Positions 34,630-44,916 of a DNA stretch of 64,000 bases are shown here, piece by piece. This DNA is from Rhipidocladum racemiflorum (lineage: Eukaryota; Streptophyta; Magnoliopsida; Poales; Poaceae). Location of the stretch: assembly GCA_036346355.1 (NCBI GenBank), contig CM070581.1:50859849-50923848 (forward strand), given 5' to 3'. Numbering within the stretch: position 1 is the stretch's first letter; each line of letters starts with the position of its first letter. Under the pieces are notes generated by a model. It did not search any database. It saw only the letters and a program-made list of their open reading frames with translations, and was not told where the DNA came from. The translations under genes and the position numbers were made by a program.

Positions 34630-36369
34630 CAAAACGAGGCAACAAATAAATAAAAGAAAATAAATAAAATCCAAAAACTATAAAAAAATTAGTACTGGCA
34701 GGAAGATATTGAATTTAGATGAATTTAGGAATTTGAATGGAGTCAATCGGAGTTCGGAGGAGAAAGTTATGAGCTTCCGAAGTTTGAATTTCAAATAAAT
34801 CGAAAACCCGAGAATATTCTCGGAATATTCCTCTCTGGTTTGATTGGTCAAAGAAGGACTTTGACCGAGCTTTGACTGGACTTTGACTAGGCTTTGGGTG
34901 TATGGCAAGGTGGCCCTACATGTCATAGACATGGGGTTGTCTTCAACCTTGAGCTCAAGGCAAGGCCACCATGAGAGAGAGAGAGCTTGGAGGGGAAGGA
35001 GAGGGGGGGTTGGGCTCGGCCTGGGAAAGACCGGCGGCGCAGTGGCGACGCTGGCGCCTTGGACACAGCGGGCGGCGGCGGCACGCCGGCCGGCCACACG
35101 CAGGGGCAAACCCACATCACAGAGACACCAAAAAACAACAGAGGCCAAGTTTTTCCCAACAAAATTCGATTTCTAACCCAATTTCGCACGGAATTGATCT
35201 AGACAAAAGACTAGAACCTCTAGATAACATCCTTAGCAACATCTAGGAGGAAGGAATTGAACCTAAACTCACCGGAATTGGAGAAATCGACGACGAACGG
35301 CGGTTCGGCCGAATGAACAAAAACTTGAAATTCGTCGCCAACTCTCGATCAAACCTAAAATCAATTGATAGGTTAGAAAGTAGACTCATCCACGGTCTCA
35401 AAGAACTAAGTGGCATGAAGAATAGCTCACCGGAGAGAGAGAAATAAGGATGAACACGACAGACGTTGAAAAAGTGTGACCCATCTTCGGTTTTCTTGAT
35501 CTAGAGAACAAACGGAGAGGAGATGCCAAAAGAGGATCATACCACCGGGAAGAGGGCTTTTATATGGAGAGAATGGAGGTGGTGGTGCGCTGGTTGGACG
35601 AGAAACGGCCGAGTAAACGAGGATTGAATGCATTTGGACGGTTTTCGGTTTTTGCCCGATCGTGCGCACTCCGGCGAGTTTTCCAGCGAGAGGTGGGGGG
35701 GATGTGAAGAGGACGACGCTACAAATCCAACGCAACCGGCCGTTCGTCGTTTGGAGTTGCGTGGAGGGAGTTACAAGCATTTAAAGAAAGTCTCCCTCCA
35801 TTGTTGCTTGCTTGAGCTCCACCAACCATGCATGGCTAGAGGTTGAAGATGACACTAATCATGCGCCACGTGTCGCTTCCTCATAGGTCCTCCTTTACGC
35901 AAACGTTCCACCCTAGAGAAAAAATAGGAAAAATGGCCTAAAAATTCCGGAAAAATTCCTAGAGCCATTTTAGATTATTTGGGACGCAATGAAACTGGTT
36001 TGGTTGAATTTGGATGATTTTTGTGGAATTGGATATTCGGGCGCGGATCGCAGGCATTAAACAAAAGCCGCGCGAGATAAAATAGGAACGGAGGTCCAAA
36101 AATCTGGGGAATGATTCCTAAAATCATTTCGGAATATTTGGAACATTTTAGAAGTGGTTTGGAGATTTTTGGAGCATTTTTGGACTCGGGTGAAATTTCG
36201 GGTATCGGCGGGACTGGAAAATCCGATTTTTCGACCGGAGGGGAATTAAATCCCGATTTTGGATAGGAATGGATGCCAGGTTAATATAAACACCAAAGAA
36301 ACTCCAAGTTTTTAATTTAATTTATTTAAATTAGGTTTTTCTCCAAAAAGCGAAAACTAGGGTGTTACA

Positions 36370-36617
36370 CACCGGGAAAGGCCGACTTTACCTTCCCCCA
36401 GCATGCTACACTCTGTCCAAGAAAGAGAAAACAGACCTCTGCAAGTGCTTGCACGGTGTGAAAGTTCCGTCCGGTTACTCCGCAAACATCAAGAAACTGG
36501 TATCGATGAAAGATTTAAAGTTAACTGGCATGAAGTCTCATGATTGTCATGTGATGATGACACAAATGCTCCCTATTGCAATTAGATGTATTTTTCCTGA
36601 CAAGGTTCGAGAGGCAA
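36370..36617 (+). pseudogene. CACTA TNP2-type transposase, middle part 1
   Basis: This continues the transposase after LTR B1; CACCG at 36370-36374 is the duplicated target. The frame reads LYLPPACYTLSKKEKTDLCK, VPSGYSANIKKLVSM and LTGMKSHDCHVMMTQMLPIA, the DUF4218 (PF13960)-type region of CACTA TNP2 proteins. It stays open until GGCAA at 36613-36617, where element D begins. Confidence 0.85.
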
Positions 36618-39600
36618 TGTAACATCCTCAAAATAAAAGAAAGTAGAGATAAATTAAAATTTTTAATTTATTATTTTAAATTGAGTTTTTAGTATTTTGT
36701 GAACTTCTTTGAACTTTGTTGCACAAGAAAAACCTTCTGTTTTATTTTACAAACGGAATCTTAACCTTGTTTATCAAAAACAAATGTAGCATCAGATCAA
36801 AAATAAAATGTATTTCCTACATTACCTTTATATCATCTCTACAAATAAATTTTCAAAAGGAATTAAAATGATTTGTTGCTTAGGACAAGTCAAAAACAGT
36901 TTTGATTAATTTGGGCCTACTACAATTAAAAGAATTGTATAAAGATAAATTTAAATATTCCGGCTCTAATCTTTTTATTTTGGAATAGATATAATTATGA
37001 GACAATATGATAAAAGTTTCAATGTCATTTTAGATACTTAGAAAATCCGTCTTTACAAAAAACTTATTTCCTCATTAAGCATTTCGTCGCTGAACCTGAG
37101 CATGATCAATTGCATCGCTAATTGGAGCAAGACAAACAGTAAAGCATTTGAAACTTCATTAGTCTAATGAAGTTGCTCACTTGAGATAATTCCAAGACTA
37201 AGCATCCCATCACCAATTTGAGCATGATTTAAAACGTTCGAAATTTTGGTTAAAAGTCTGTCACCTCAAAAGTTTTCGGAATTACCCAACTTTGTGAATT
37301 GGATAGCTCAGTACTTCAACCATCAAGTGACTAATTCAGACATTTCCAAACTTAATTATTTCCTCACCAATTTTAACGAGATCTATTGCAACCAAAATAT
37401 CATTCAAAGACCTATGAACTCAAGCGATATTCTAACTAATTGGTTATGTCCGATGTTTGAAACGGCAGAGCAAGGCCAAATATACTTTTAACAAAAGAAA
37501 TTCAGAATCTCCAAAACATACAAAACATCGCTCAAACTCTACTGGCACATAACCTTCAGAAGAGAAACTATATTGGACCAATTAACTGCTAAGGTTGTCA
37601 GTTCAGTGCTTCAACCAAACAAGTGACCATTTCAGAACTCAGATTAAACAAGACCAAAGGCCTTTGAGCTCAAGCATTGTTCCAAATTAACTAGTTTCGT
37701 ATCAGATGCTTGAAATGACAAGGGCAAGACCTGACAAACTGAAAATATCCAATCCTCACTTAAACACCTACTAGACTAAAGAATCATAAGAACTCATGGG
37801 GCAGATGAAATGCAAATCCAACTAGAGATTTACGGATCTCTTTACACCAATGCAATGCCTCCTCTCTGCCAAGGATGCAACAGCGCAGTGCATGCCACAA
37901 CTCGCTGAACCAACCTGGCAGCGCATCTGCTTCTCTATCCTCTCTCCCTGCCATGTGGCCCCTGGGGCCACGCGACAGCCTCCCTCTCCCTTTCCTTCCT
38001 TCCCTCTCTGCTCTTTCACGCGCGCGAAAGCTCAAGATCACCGCTGCAACAGCCAATCCCTTACTTCCGCCACTGCAGCGCTCGCCCCGGCTTTGGTCAT
38101 TGCGTGGCAGGCCACCCCGTTGGTTCTCCTCGCTTTGGTCAAGATCCTCAAGCCCTTCTGTCGTGGCAACGCCCAATCCTTGCTCTCTGCATCGCACCCG
38201 GACCAACGCCACCCTGACCTGACGATGCCGGGTAGTCGCTCTTCGCGTGTGCGCAAGACCCGCTGAAAAGCCTCATCACCGGCGCCTCCTCCAATTGCCG
38301 CCGAGCTTGGGCTCACGAGCATTTCCAAATTGGACTCCCTCTCCCTCTACTTAAGCACCTTCACCCGTCCTTGGCTCTCTGCTCCTGCCCACTCCCTCAC
38401 CAAGCCATTAGTGGGCGGCGAGCCTCGCATGGAACTTCCGAATCACAGGTAAGCCGCAAGGGGGTAAACTGGCAATTGCCGTTCTCCACTGCTCCATTAT
38501 CCGATTTCGCCGAGCTAGAGAATCGCCCTGACCTCCTTGTTCTCCTCCTCACCTCAATTTTCAGCCTGGACCACCGGGACGCCGCCGCGCCGGCCTTCGT
38601 CTTCCTCGGTTCCGGCGCACGGTGACAGCTCGCCTCGGCCCTCATCTCTCACGGTGAGCTCCCCAGTCCGAGTCCCCTCACCTCACTGATGCTCCCCGAC
38701 CCTTCTACCTTCCTTCTACGCCGCCCTTGCACCGTCACGGCTCGCCGCCGTTGCCGCCTGCGCCCACCTCCGGTGCTAGCCATCTCCGGTAGCTCCCGGA
38801 CCGAATCGACTAGCGCCCTAGGTTCCCAAGTCGCCCTATTGCTCCTCCTGCCCACGCCCGGCCGCCTCCGGCCTCCGCTCGCCGCCGGCGAGGCCGCCTC
38901 TTCCCTTGCTCTGCTATCTGTGGCTGACAGCCGGTCTCAAGGAGTCAGTCTCATACGTGAAACAACCAGTTCAACCCTATGGCAAAAGTACGTTTCCCCT
39001 GTTAGGAAACGTATTTTGTGATTTTAGGATTATTTTACCACCCGAACTAATTGATTTGTTTATAACTTTCACATTATAGCTCCAAATCAAGTCAAACCAA
39101 CTTATAAATTTGTATTAAATCATGTAGATTCTAAATATGGAGAAACATTTCAATTTTGTTCAATGCAAAGTATTTGAAATTCAAATTTGAACTATAGGTC
39201 TAATGTGTGCTCTATATACAATTTTTGCAAATGATCTCCAAATTCGATGAAACAAATTGTATTGTACTCCTTATGTCATTAGAGTTTCAAATATGTAAAA
39301 ATATTTATATTTGGACTTAGTTTATACAAAATTGGTGATTAGGTCCTTTTCAATATGCTTAAATTTGAAATACTTATAGTTTGTGCAAATAAATTTCAAA
39401 TTTGGTGGAACAATTTTCTATACTCTCATGAAATAGCACCCTCTCTGTTTATGTAAAGATGTTTAGGCTTAGGCTTGTTTAGTCATAAGTTCATGGGCGT
39501 CATTTCATGTATAATATAAGGTTTAAGTTTTCCATGAATGAATAGTGTTAGCACATTGCATATAACTTAAAAACTAATACCTAAACACTTGAAGCATCAT

Positions 39601-40997
39601 AATTATAGGCTTTGTAACAGTAGCTTAATAAGTTGCTTGTATACTTTAATTTGTCATTTATCAAGGTATCTATTAGTTCATCTATGTTTAAAGCATTGAT
39701 AGCTTTGCAACCAAATCTCGATATTGTAAGATCAATATTTTAAACCTTCTAAAATCTTAGAACCTTATCTTTGTATTATTACTGTGGTTGAATCTCAATC
39801 GTGATCTTTCACCATTAAAAATATAAGAATGAATCTTAGCAAAACTTTAAAACATAAATAACCGTGAACTATTGCATGCAAATCAAATGGTTAGAATGAA
39901 CTCAATCTTCACGAAATTAAATTAGTTATACCCTGAGGTCACATAGGTTTCAAATATATAAAAATATTTAGGTTTTACCTTAGTATGCATTAAGCGTATA
40001 ATAGTCGAAGTTTCAATACTTAAATAGTTCGAATAGTCGTAACTTTCGTAAACAAACTTAAAAGTTGGTGAAACCAAATCCTAGAACCTTTATAGGTGAT
40101 TCCCTTCTTGGTTATGCAAAAATGATTCTTGCTCTTGCAATGTTAAACTAAATCCATATAAGGCCTTAATGCTCTTTTATATTAAAAATGTCGTAGTTGA
40201 AAGTGAAATGTTGCGGAACCAACTTTAAAACACTCTTAGAGGTATCCCTTGCTAGTTCCTGAAAATATGTTAAATAATTTATTAAGGTGCAGTCACATTC
40301 GTAGAACAAAAACGACACCGTCCATGCATGTAAAATTGTGACATTTAAGCCTTTTCGGCCACCCATAGAATACCTCGTCTAAATACAAAGATTAGATGGA
40401 ATAGCTCAAAACCATTCTACAATGTTTGTACTACCATAATATGGAAAAACATTTAATTAATGACTTGCTTTGCATCTGAATCCTATTAGCACAACAGGCC
40501 TAATTGTCTTGAAAGTTAGTAACTTGGTATCTGAATAGTTGGACTTATTAAACCCTAAGGTAAAATGTTTATGTCATTAGAATCATCATATAATCATGTA
40601 AATGTAACCTCTAGCCCTATCCTCTAAACCCAACTTATATAAATCAACTTTTGTGCAAATTATACTTAAGACTAAGTATTGTTCACATGAACATTTTTAA
40701 TCTTAATTGTATTAATCCAAACAATCTTAGCTTCTTGGATTTGAAAATGAAAATAATCATATACGTAATTTTGGCCCCTTGAATTCGTAAATGGTAACTT
40801 TCGTTAAACACGATTTTATGTTCTGCACTAGTTGGACCCAAACCCTAACCTCCGCCAAAGCGCACTATCGCACTTGTTTTCCATGAATGGTTCTATTTGT
40901 GAATATATTCGACTTCTTTTTTGCCACATGTATTGTATGTTTACTTGTTGTTCTTTCTTTTCTGGATTTGGATGTTGCTTCGCTTTTTATGATATGG

Positions 40998-41072
40998 CGT
41001 GTAGACACCGATACTCCGGATACCTTCGTCGACGACTCCGACTTCACTATTGAATTCAACAAGCAAGGCAAG
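40998..41072 (+). other. Exon-like acidic module of the 5' LTR of D
   Basis: A T-rich tract ends in GGCGTGTAG and is followed by an open block coding RVDTDTPDTFVDDSDFTIEF and then NKQGK, ending AAGGCAAGC. The edges match a 3' splice site and a GC-type donor. Families A and B have acidic blocks with the same edges. Confidence 0.5.
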
Positions 41073-41977
41073 CACCCTCCTTTGACCATGTTGAACCTAC
41101 TATTTTAATTAAGTTTACTTTGTTTGTCAAAACTATTATGCATGCGCTATGTTTATTAAACTGCTATATTATGGGATGCGGTAGAACTAAACCTAGCTTG
41201 TGGGATTTCCTTGATTAATTGTTGACATGAGAACATTGAAACCCTAGGTTATGGTTAGACAAAATGTAATGTCAAATGGGTATACTCGATTAATTAATTG
41301 CACATGCTTAGTATGCTCTAGTGATGGGATCATGAATGGATGGTTACACTGTTCATGATAATCAATGAGAATAGACATGTTTTGGACGAGACAGGTGTTG
41401 TCTCATAAATTGGAAAGGTTGGTTATGACAGTAAAGGATACCGATAATTTGATAAAAATGAAAATAAAACTATGATTTGACACAGGTGGATTATGGCAAT
41501 AGCCGGGTGTGTAAGCATTAACTTACACGTAGTGTAGGGGGAGTTTCCACCTGAGTTAATTTAAGGACCGAACATAGTGTTGTATAATCCAAGAATTACC
41601 GTACAGCCACAATTGCTATTTATGGGATAGCCTCAACCTATTAAGTTGTTTAAAACTGGCTTTACACTTTGGAAGGCCGTAGTAGCACGGGTTGTTCTTG
41701 CGAGATTACCCGTAGGGGTGTCCACACGCGGGTGTGGGTTAGACACATACCAATGCAACGGTGTACGCCTTACTATGGGGAGAAACGGTTGTTGTTGTCT
41801 CGCGCAATGAGAATGTTTATGATCCATATGATTGTTGTTTCTACCATAGTAGGGGTTTGTCGGCACCGGGCTGGTGTAAAGTCAGGATTAAATAATGTAA
41901 CAGTTGTGTATGATTTTCCTCGCGGCACACCTAAGGAAGTGTGTTAATTTGCAATGCACAAAGGGAAAATCATTATT

Positions 41978-42008
41978 TGTGGGTAAAGTTGTACAACTCT
42001 GCAGAGTC
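41978..42008 (+). repeat. Conserved block GGGTAAAG...CTCTGCAGAG (5' LTR of D)
   Basis: GTGGGTAAAGTTGTACAAC followed by TCTGCAGAG. The reverse complement recurs in A2 (about 12965-13000), A3 (about 52039-52070), B1 (about 23053-23085) and B2 (about 58445-58476), in the same order relative to the hairpin. Confidence 0.65.
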
Positions 42009-42383
42009 TAAACTTTTCAGTGCCGTTCCCACGGTTATGGGAATCTTGGTGCACTGACACTAGTTAGAGTTTTTGGTACTTTTACAAAATGGATGGAACT
42101 TAATGGTAGTTGGAAAGAATCATGTGGAAGTGTTGTGGTCAAAGGTAAGTGTTGTTGTTGATAGTATGGGAATGGATGATACTTCACTCACAATCATGGA
42201 GGATTGTGAGGTTGATACTACTCTTATTTATACTTGTTATTTACATATCTGTCAATTGCTTTACAAATTACGCTTGCAATCTATTATTCTGTATTTACAA
42301 TTCAACTTCGCTTTATGCAAAATAAATTAGTAGCTTACCTATGACATAGCCTGCATTTACTATATACATTTGTGATACACTAC

Positions 42384-42410
42384 AAGTCTTGCGAGTACAT
42401 ACGTGTACTC
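42384..42410 (+). repeat. LTR hairpin motif (5' LTR of D)
   Basis: AAGTCTTGCGAGTACATACG then TGTACTC: inverted GAGTAC/GTACTC, 350 bp before the LTR end. This is the sense-strand counterpart of the motif in families A, B and C. Confidence 0.7.
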
Positions 42411-42764
42411 AACCTTGCTATTGTTGATATTCAGAGAATGAAGAGAATGAGTAGCCAGATCCAGACGCAGAATACGGGGACTTTGCTAACTTGAGTCTTT
42501 CTAAGGTTTACCCTTGTCGCCTACTGTGGTATTTTGGGTAGAAGGCATACTGCCAAGCAATGTATCTTCCGCTGCAAACTTTTAAATTCAGCCAATAGGC
42601 CATGATGTAAGACTTTATTTCTATTAATGTAATATGAACTTGTATGGATGTGATGACAATGTTGTAAATGTGCGTGCTAGCCACTGATCATGGGACTAGT
42701 ACTGTTTGCACATAGGAATCCCTCTTGGTATTCCATGCCATAAAAGGGAGGGTTCCGACAGCGT

Positions 42765-42778
42765 TGGTATCAGAGCCA
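42765..42778 (+). other. Primer-binding site of element D
   Basis: TGGTATCAGAGCCA is complementary to the 3' end of initiator tRNA-Met and lies four bases after the LTR edge. Confidence 0.92.
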
Positions 42779-43520
42779 TACTGACTGTAGGATAAACCCT
42801 AGATAGAATGGTCGTTAGTATAGAAGCAGAGAAATTTAAAACTTTACTGTTAAAGATATATGTATGGAATATGTCGTTAAGTCTAATCTTTTCCCTTCTA
42901 TAGGACATTCTTTTCCTCACCTCTAAATATTCTCATTCTTTCTACTAGATTTTCTTTCCTTATCCATGACCTTATAAAACATTACCAACTTATCTTTTTA
43001 AAGATAATTTGAGTAGCCTTTGTTAGCCGCTACGACATATAGTATGTCATTGCCGCCAGCTTTTTGGGAATATCCGTAGGGTACCACTATTATGTTTCCT
43101 ACTCAACCAAGAAAGACTGCAATATCTACACCAACAACCACAAACCACCTTTTGAGGTTAGTATAGAAATTTATTCTCATTCGACCTAATAGCTTAAGTA
43201 CCCTTCTTCTTATTCGGCCTAATAAATTAAGACTAGACTATTAGTAGAAACCCTAGAACACTTGTATACTAGCTTAAGTACTTGGGTATTTCATTCTTGT
43301 TGAACCTTGTTGTTCGCTCTTTTGTACTGCTATTCGGGTTACACTCGTGACTGCTTAACCCTTAGGTTAAAGTTCTCACGACGAGGCAACCCTTGAATTA
43401 TGAAGAATTCTAAAATTAAGAAAATTTTAGGGAATGAAATGTTGCCTTGCAACCAAGCCAACTCTCCATTTATATCCTTTTATCTTATTCATCTGTTGCG
43501 ATTGGACACCACGTTGCAGG

Positions 43521-44822
43521 ATGCCTGTGACTAGGTCCATCAATGAACTCATGAGGAGTAAAGGCACCTCCAACTCCCAGGTTCTAAGAGGCGATGTTCC
43601 TGCTCCATCTCCGCCCAATCCCGTTCATCCAGCTGCAGGAAGTCCTTCTCCTCAATAGCATAATGATCCACGACCTACTCAGAACCCTTATACAGCTATC
43701 CCTGAGCATTAGCTTTCAACACCTCCAGCCTCTGCGCATCCGCTGCCAGGGTGAGAATAGTAATGCTCTCCACCAGTCTAAGTTCGGCAAGAATCTACAA
43801 ACTTAGCCACCTATCTTTTCTGTATCATTGGATCCCCTTGATACCGATAATTGGCTCCGCTCCGTTGAGCGCAAACTAGCCATTGCTCAATAAGATGACC
43901 ATAGAAAGGTGCTATATGCATCTTATCAACTACAAGGAGCTGCAGTAGCTTGGTGGGAAAATCACCAGGCGATGATCCTGGAGTGCCAAGTCATTACTTG
44001 GGCTGCTTTCAAAGAGGCCTTTTGCAAAGCTCACATCCTAGCAAGTCTTGTGGAAATCATGGAGTATGAGTCCTGCAACCTACGCCAAGGTAGTATGACC
44101 ATGATGGAGTAACCTCCACCGCTTCAACTACTTGTCCCGCTATGCTACGGCAAAAGTATATGATGAGACTAGGAAGATCGAGCGCTTTCGAGAGCACTTG
44201 AATGAAGAAATCAAGTGGACACTTGCTGCTCATGATATCCTTGACTTCCAGTCTCTAGTGTACAAGGCTATTCGAGTTGAGTACAACACTCGCACGGCTA
44301 TGGAAAGTCGTAGCGTAAATGGTTGTACAGAAATCAACAAATGCTAAGCCTTCAAATGGTCATCCACCAGTACACCAACAATTCCAGGACCAAGGTCCTC
44401 GACCTCAGCCAATTCCTGTTCATCCATTTGACAATAATGGCAAAAAGCTTCCTGGTAACTCAGCTGCCAATGTCACTTGCTTCAAATGTGGTGAGCGAGG
44501 GCACTATGTCAAAGCTTGTCCAAAGTGGAATCCTGTACCACCTCGACCTCAACCTCAAGGAACTCAACAGTGTCTCTCAGATCAACCCCAAGAACCTGTG
44601 AGGCCACAAGCTTCTAAACTGGCCCCAGCTCAAAGCCATGGTCATGGTCATTTTCATTATGTGACTGCTGGAGAGACACATGATACACCCGATGCGACAT
44701 TGGGTATGTTCCTCGCATTTAAATTTCTACTATGTCCTTGTTTGATCCTAGATCATTTCAATCCCTCGCAAGAATTACCAATCAAATCAAAATCGAAATT
44801 GACCATACACTTACTTAAATAA
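43521..44822 (+). pseudogene. Broken gag of element D, zinc knuckle retained
   Basis: The likely ATG at 43521 follows GTTGCAG and starts MPVTRSINELMRSKGTSNSQ. After a stop at about 43656, further blocks are recognisable in other frames: DTDNWLRSVERKLAIAQ with an in-frame TAA near 43891, LYASYQLQGAAVAWWENHQA, KIERFREHLNEEIKW, and a nucleocapsid knuckle CFKCGERGHYVKAC near 44480-44520. The order and motifs fit a gypsy gag of the Tekay/RIRE type. There is no protease, RT, RNase H or integrase after it. Only the typical 3' tail before the tract remains (CTCGAGGACGAGATTTTG). With stops in gag and LTRs almost identical, the protein must have come from another element. Confidence 0.83.
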
Positions 44823-44898
44823 TGATCTTTTCGCCATTATAGCAAAAGAACCCGATCCCCTCCTCCTATGTCCCGCCAAATCTCGAGGACGAGATTTT

Positions 44899-44914
44899 GT
44901 TTAAGGGGGGTAGA
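44899..44914 (+). other. Polypurine tract of element D
   Basis: GTTTAAGGGGGGTAGA lies two bases before the 3' LTR, the usual place for second-strand priming. Confidence 0.85.
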
Positions 44915-44916
44915 TT

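Larger units (their letters stand above)
22249..36369 (-). mobile_element. Solo LTR B1 (family B), interrupted by chromovirus C2
   Basis: It begins TGTGGGCCCCTGG and ends AGGGTGTTACA on the plus strand, flanked by a perfect target duplication CACCG at 22244-22248 and 36370-36374 in the CACTA transposase gene. The LTR parts are 22249-24269 and 33847-36369, about 4.5 kb in all, read on the minus strand. There is no PBS or interior. The sister copy B2 (57645-61042) is about 1.1 kb shorter because it lacks most of an AT-rich degenerate tandem repeat. A TATA box (CCATATAAAAGCCC, minus strand) is near 35553-35567, about 0.8 kb into the LTR. Confidence 0.87.
36618..42760 (+). repeat. 5' LTR of element D
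   Basis: It runs TGTAACATCCTC to GGGTTCCGACA. Regions in order: AT-rich 36618-37800; a GC-rich island 37800-38950 with a possible TATA-like TACTTAAG near 38348 and a donor-like CACAG|GTAAGC at about 38450; AT-rich 38950-40830; an exon-like module 40998-41072; the CTCTGCAGAG/GGGTAAAG block 41978-42008; the hairpin 42384-42410. I found no convincing gene in it. The open frames in the GC-rich island overlap on both strands and resemble no known protein. Confidence 0.93.

Noticed and set aside
37850..38266. 138-residue open frame in the GC-rich island of the D LTR
   Set aside because: It is disrupted by indels in the sister LTR at 46148-46516, with frames on both strands and no recognisable domain.
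42765..42778. tRNA gene fragment
   Set aside because: Only the complement of a tRNA 3' end is present, next to an LTR; it is a primer-binding site.
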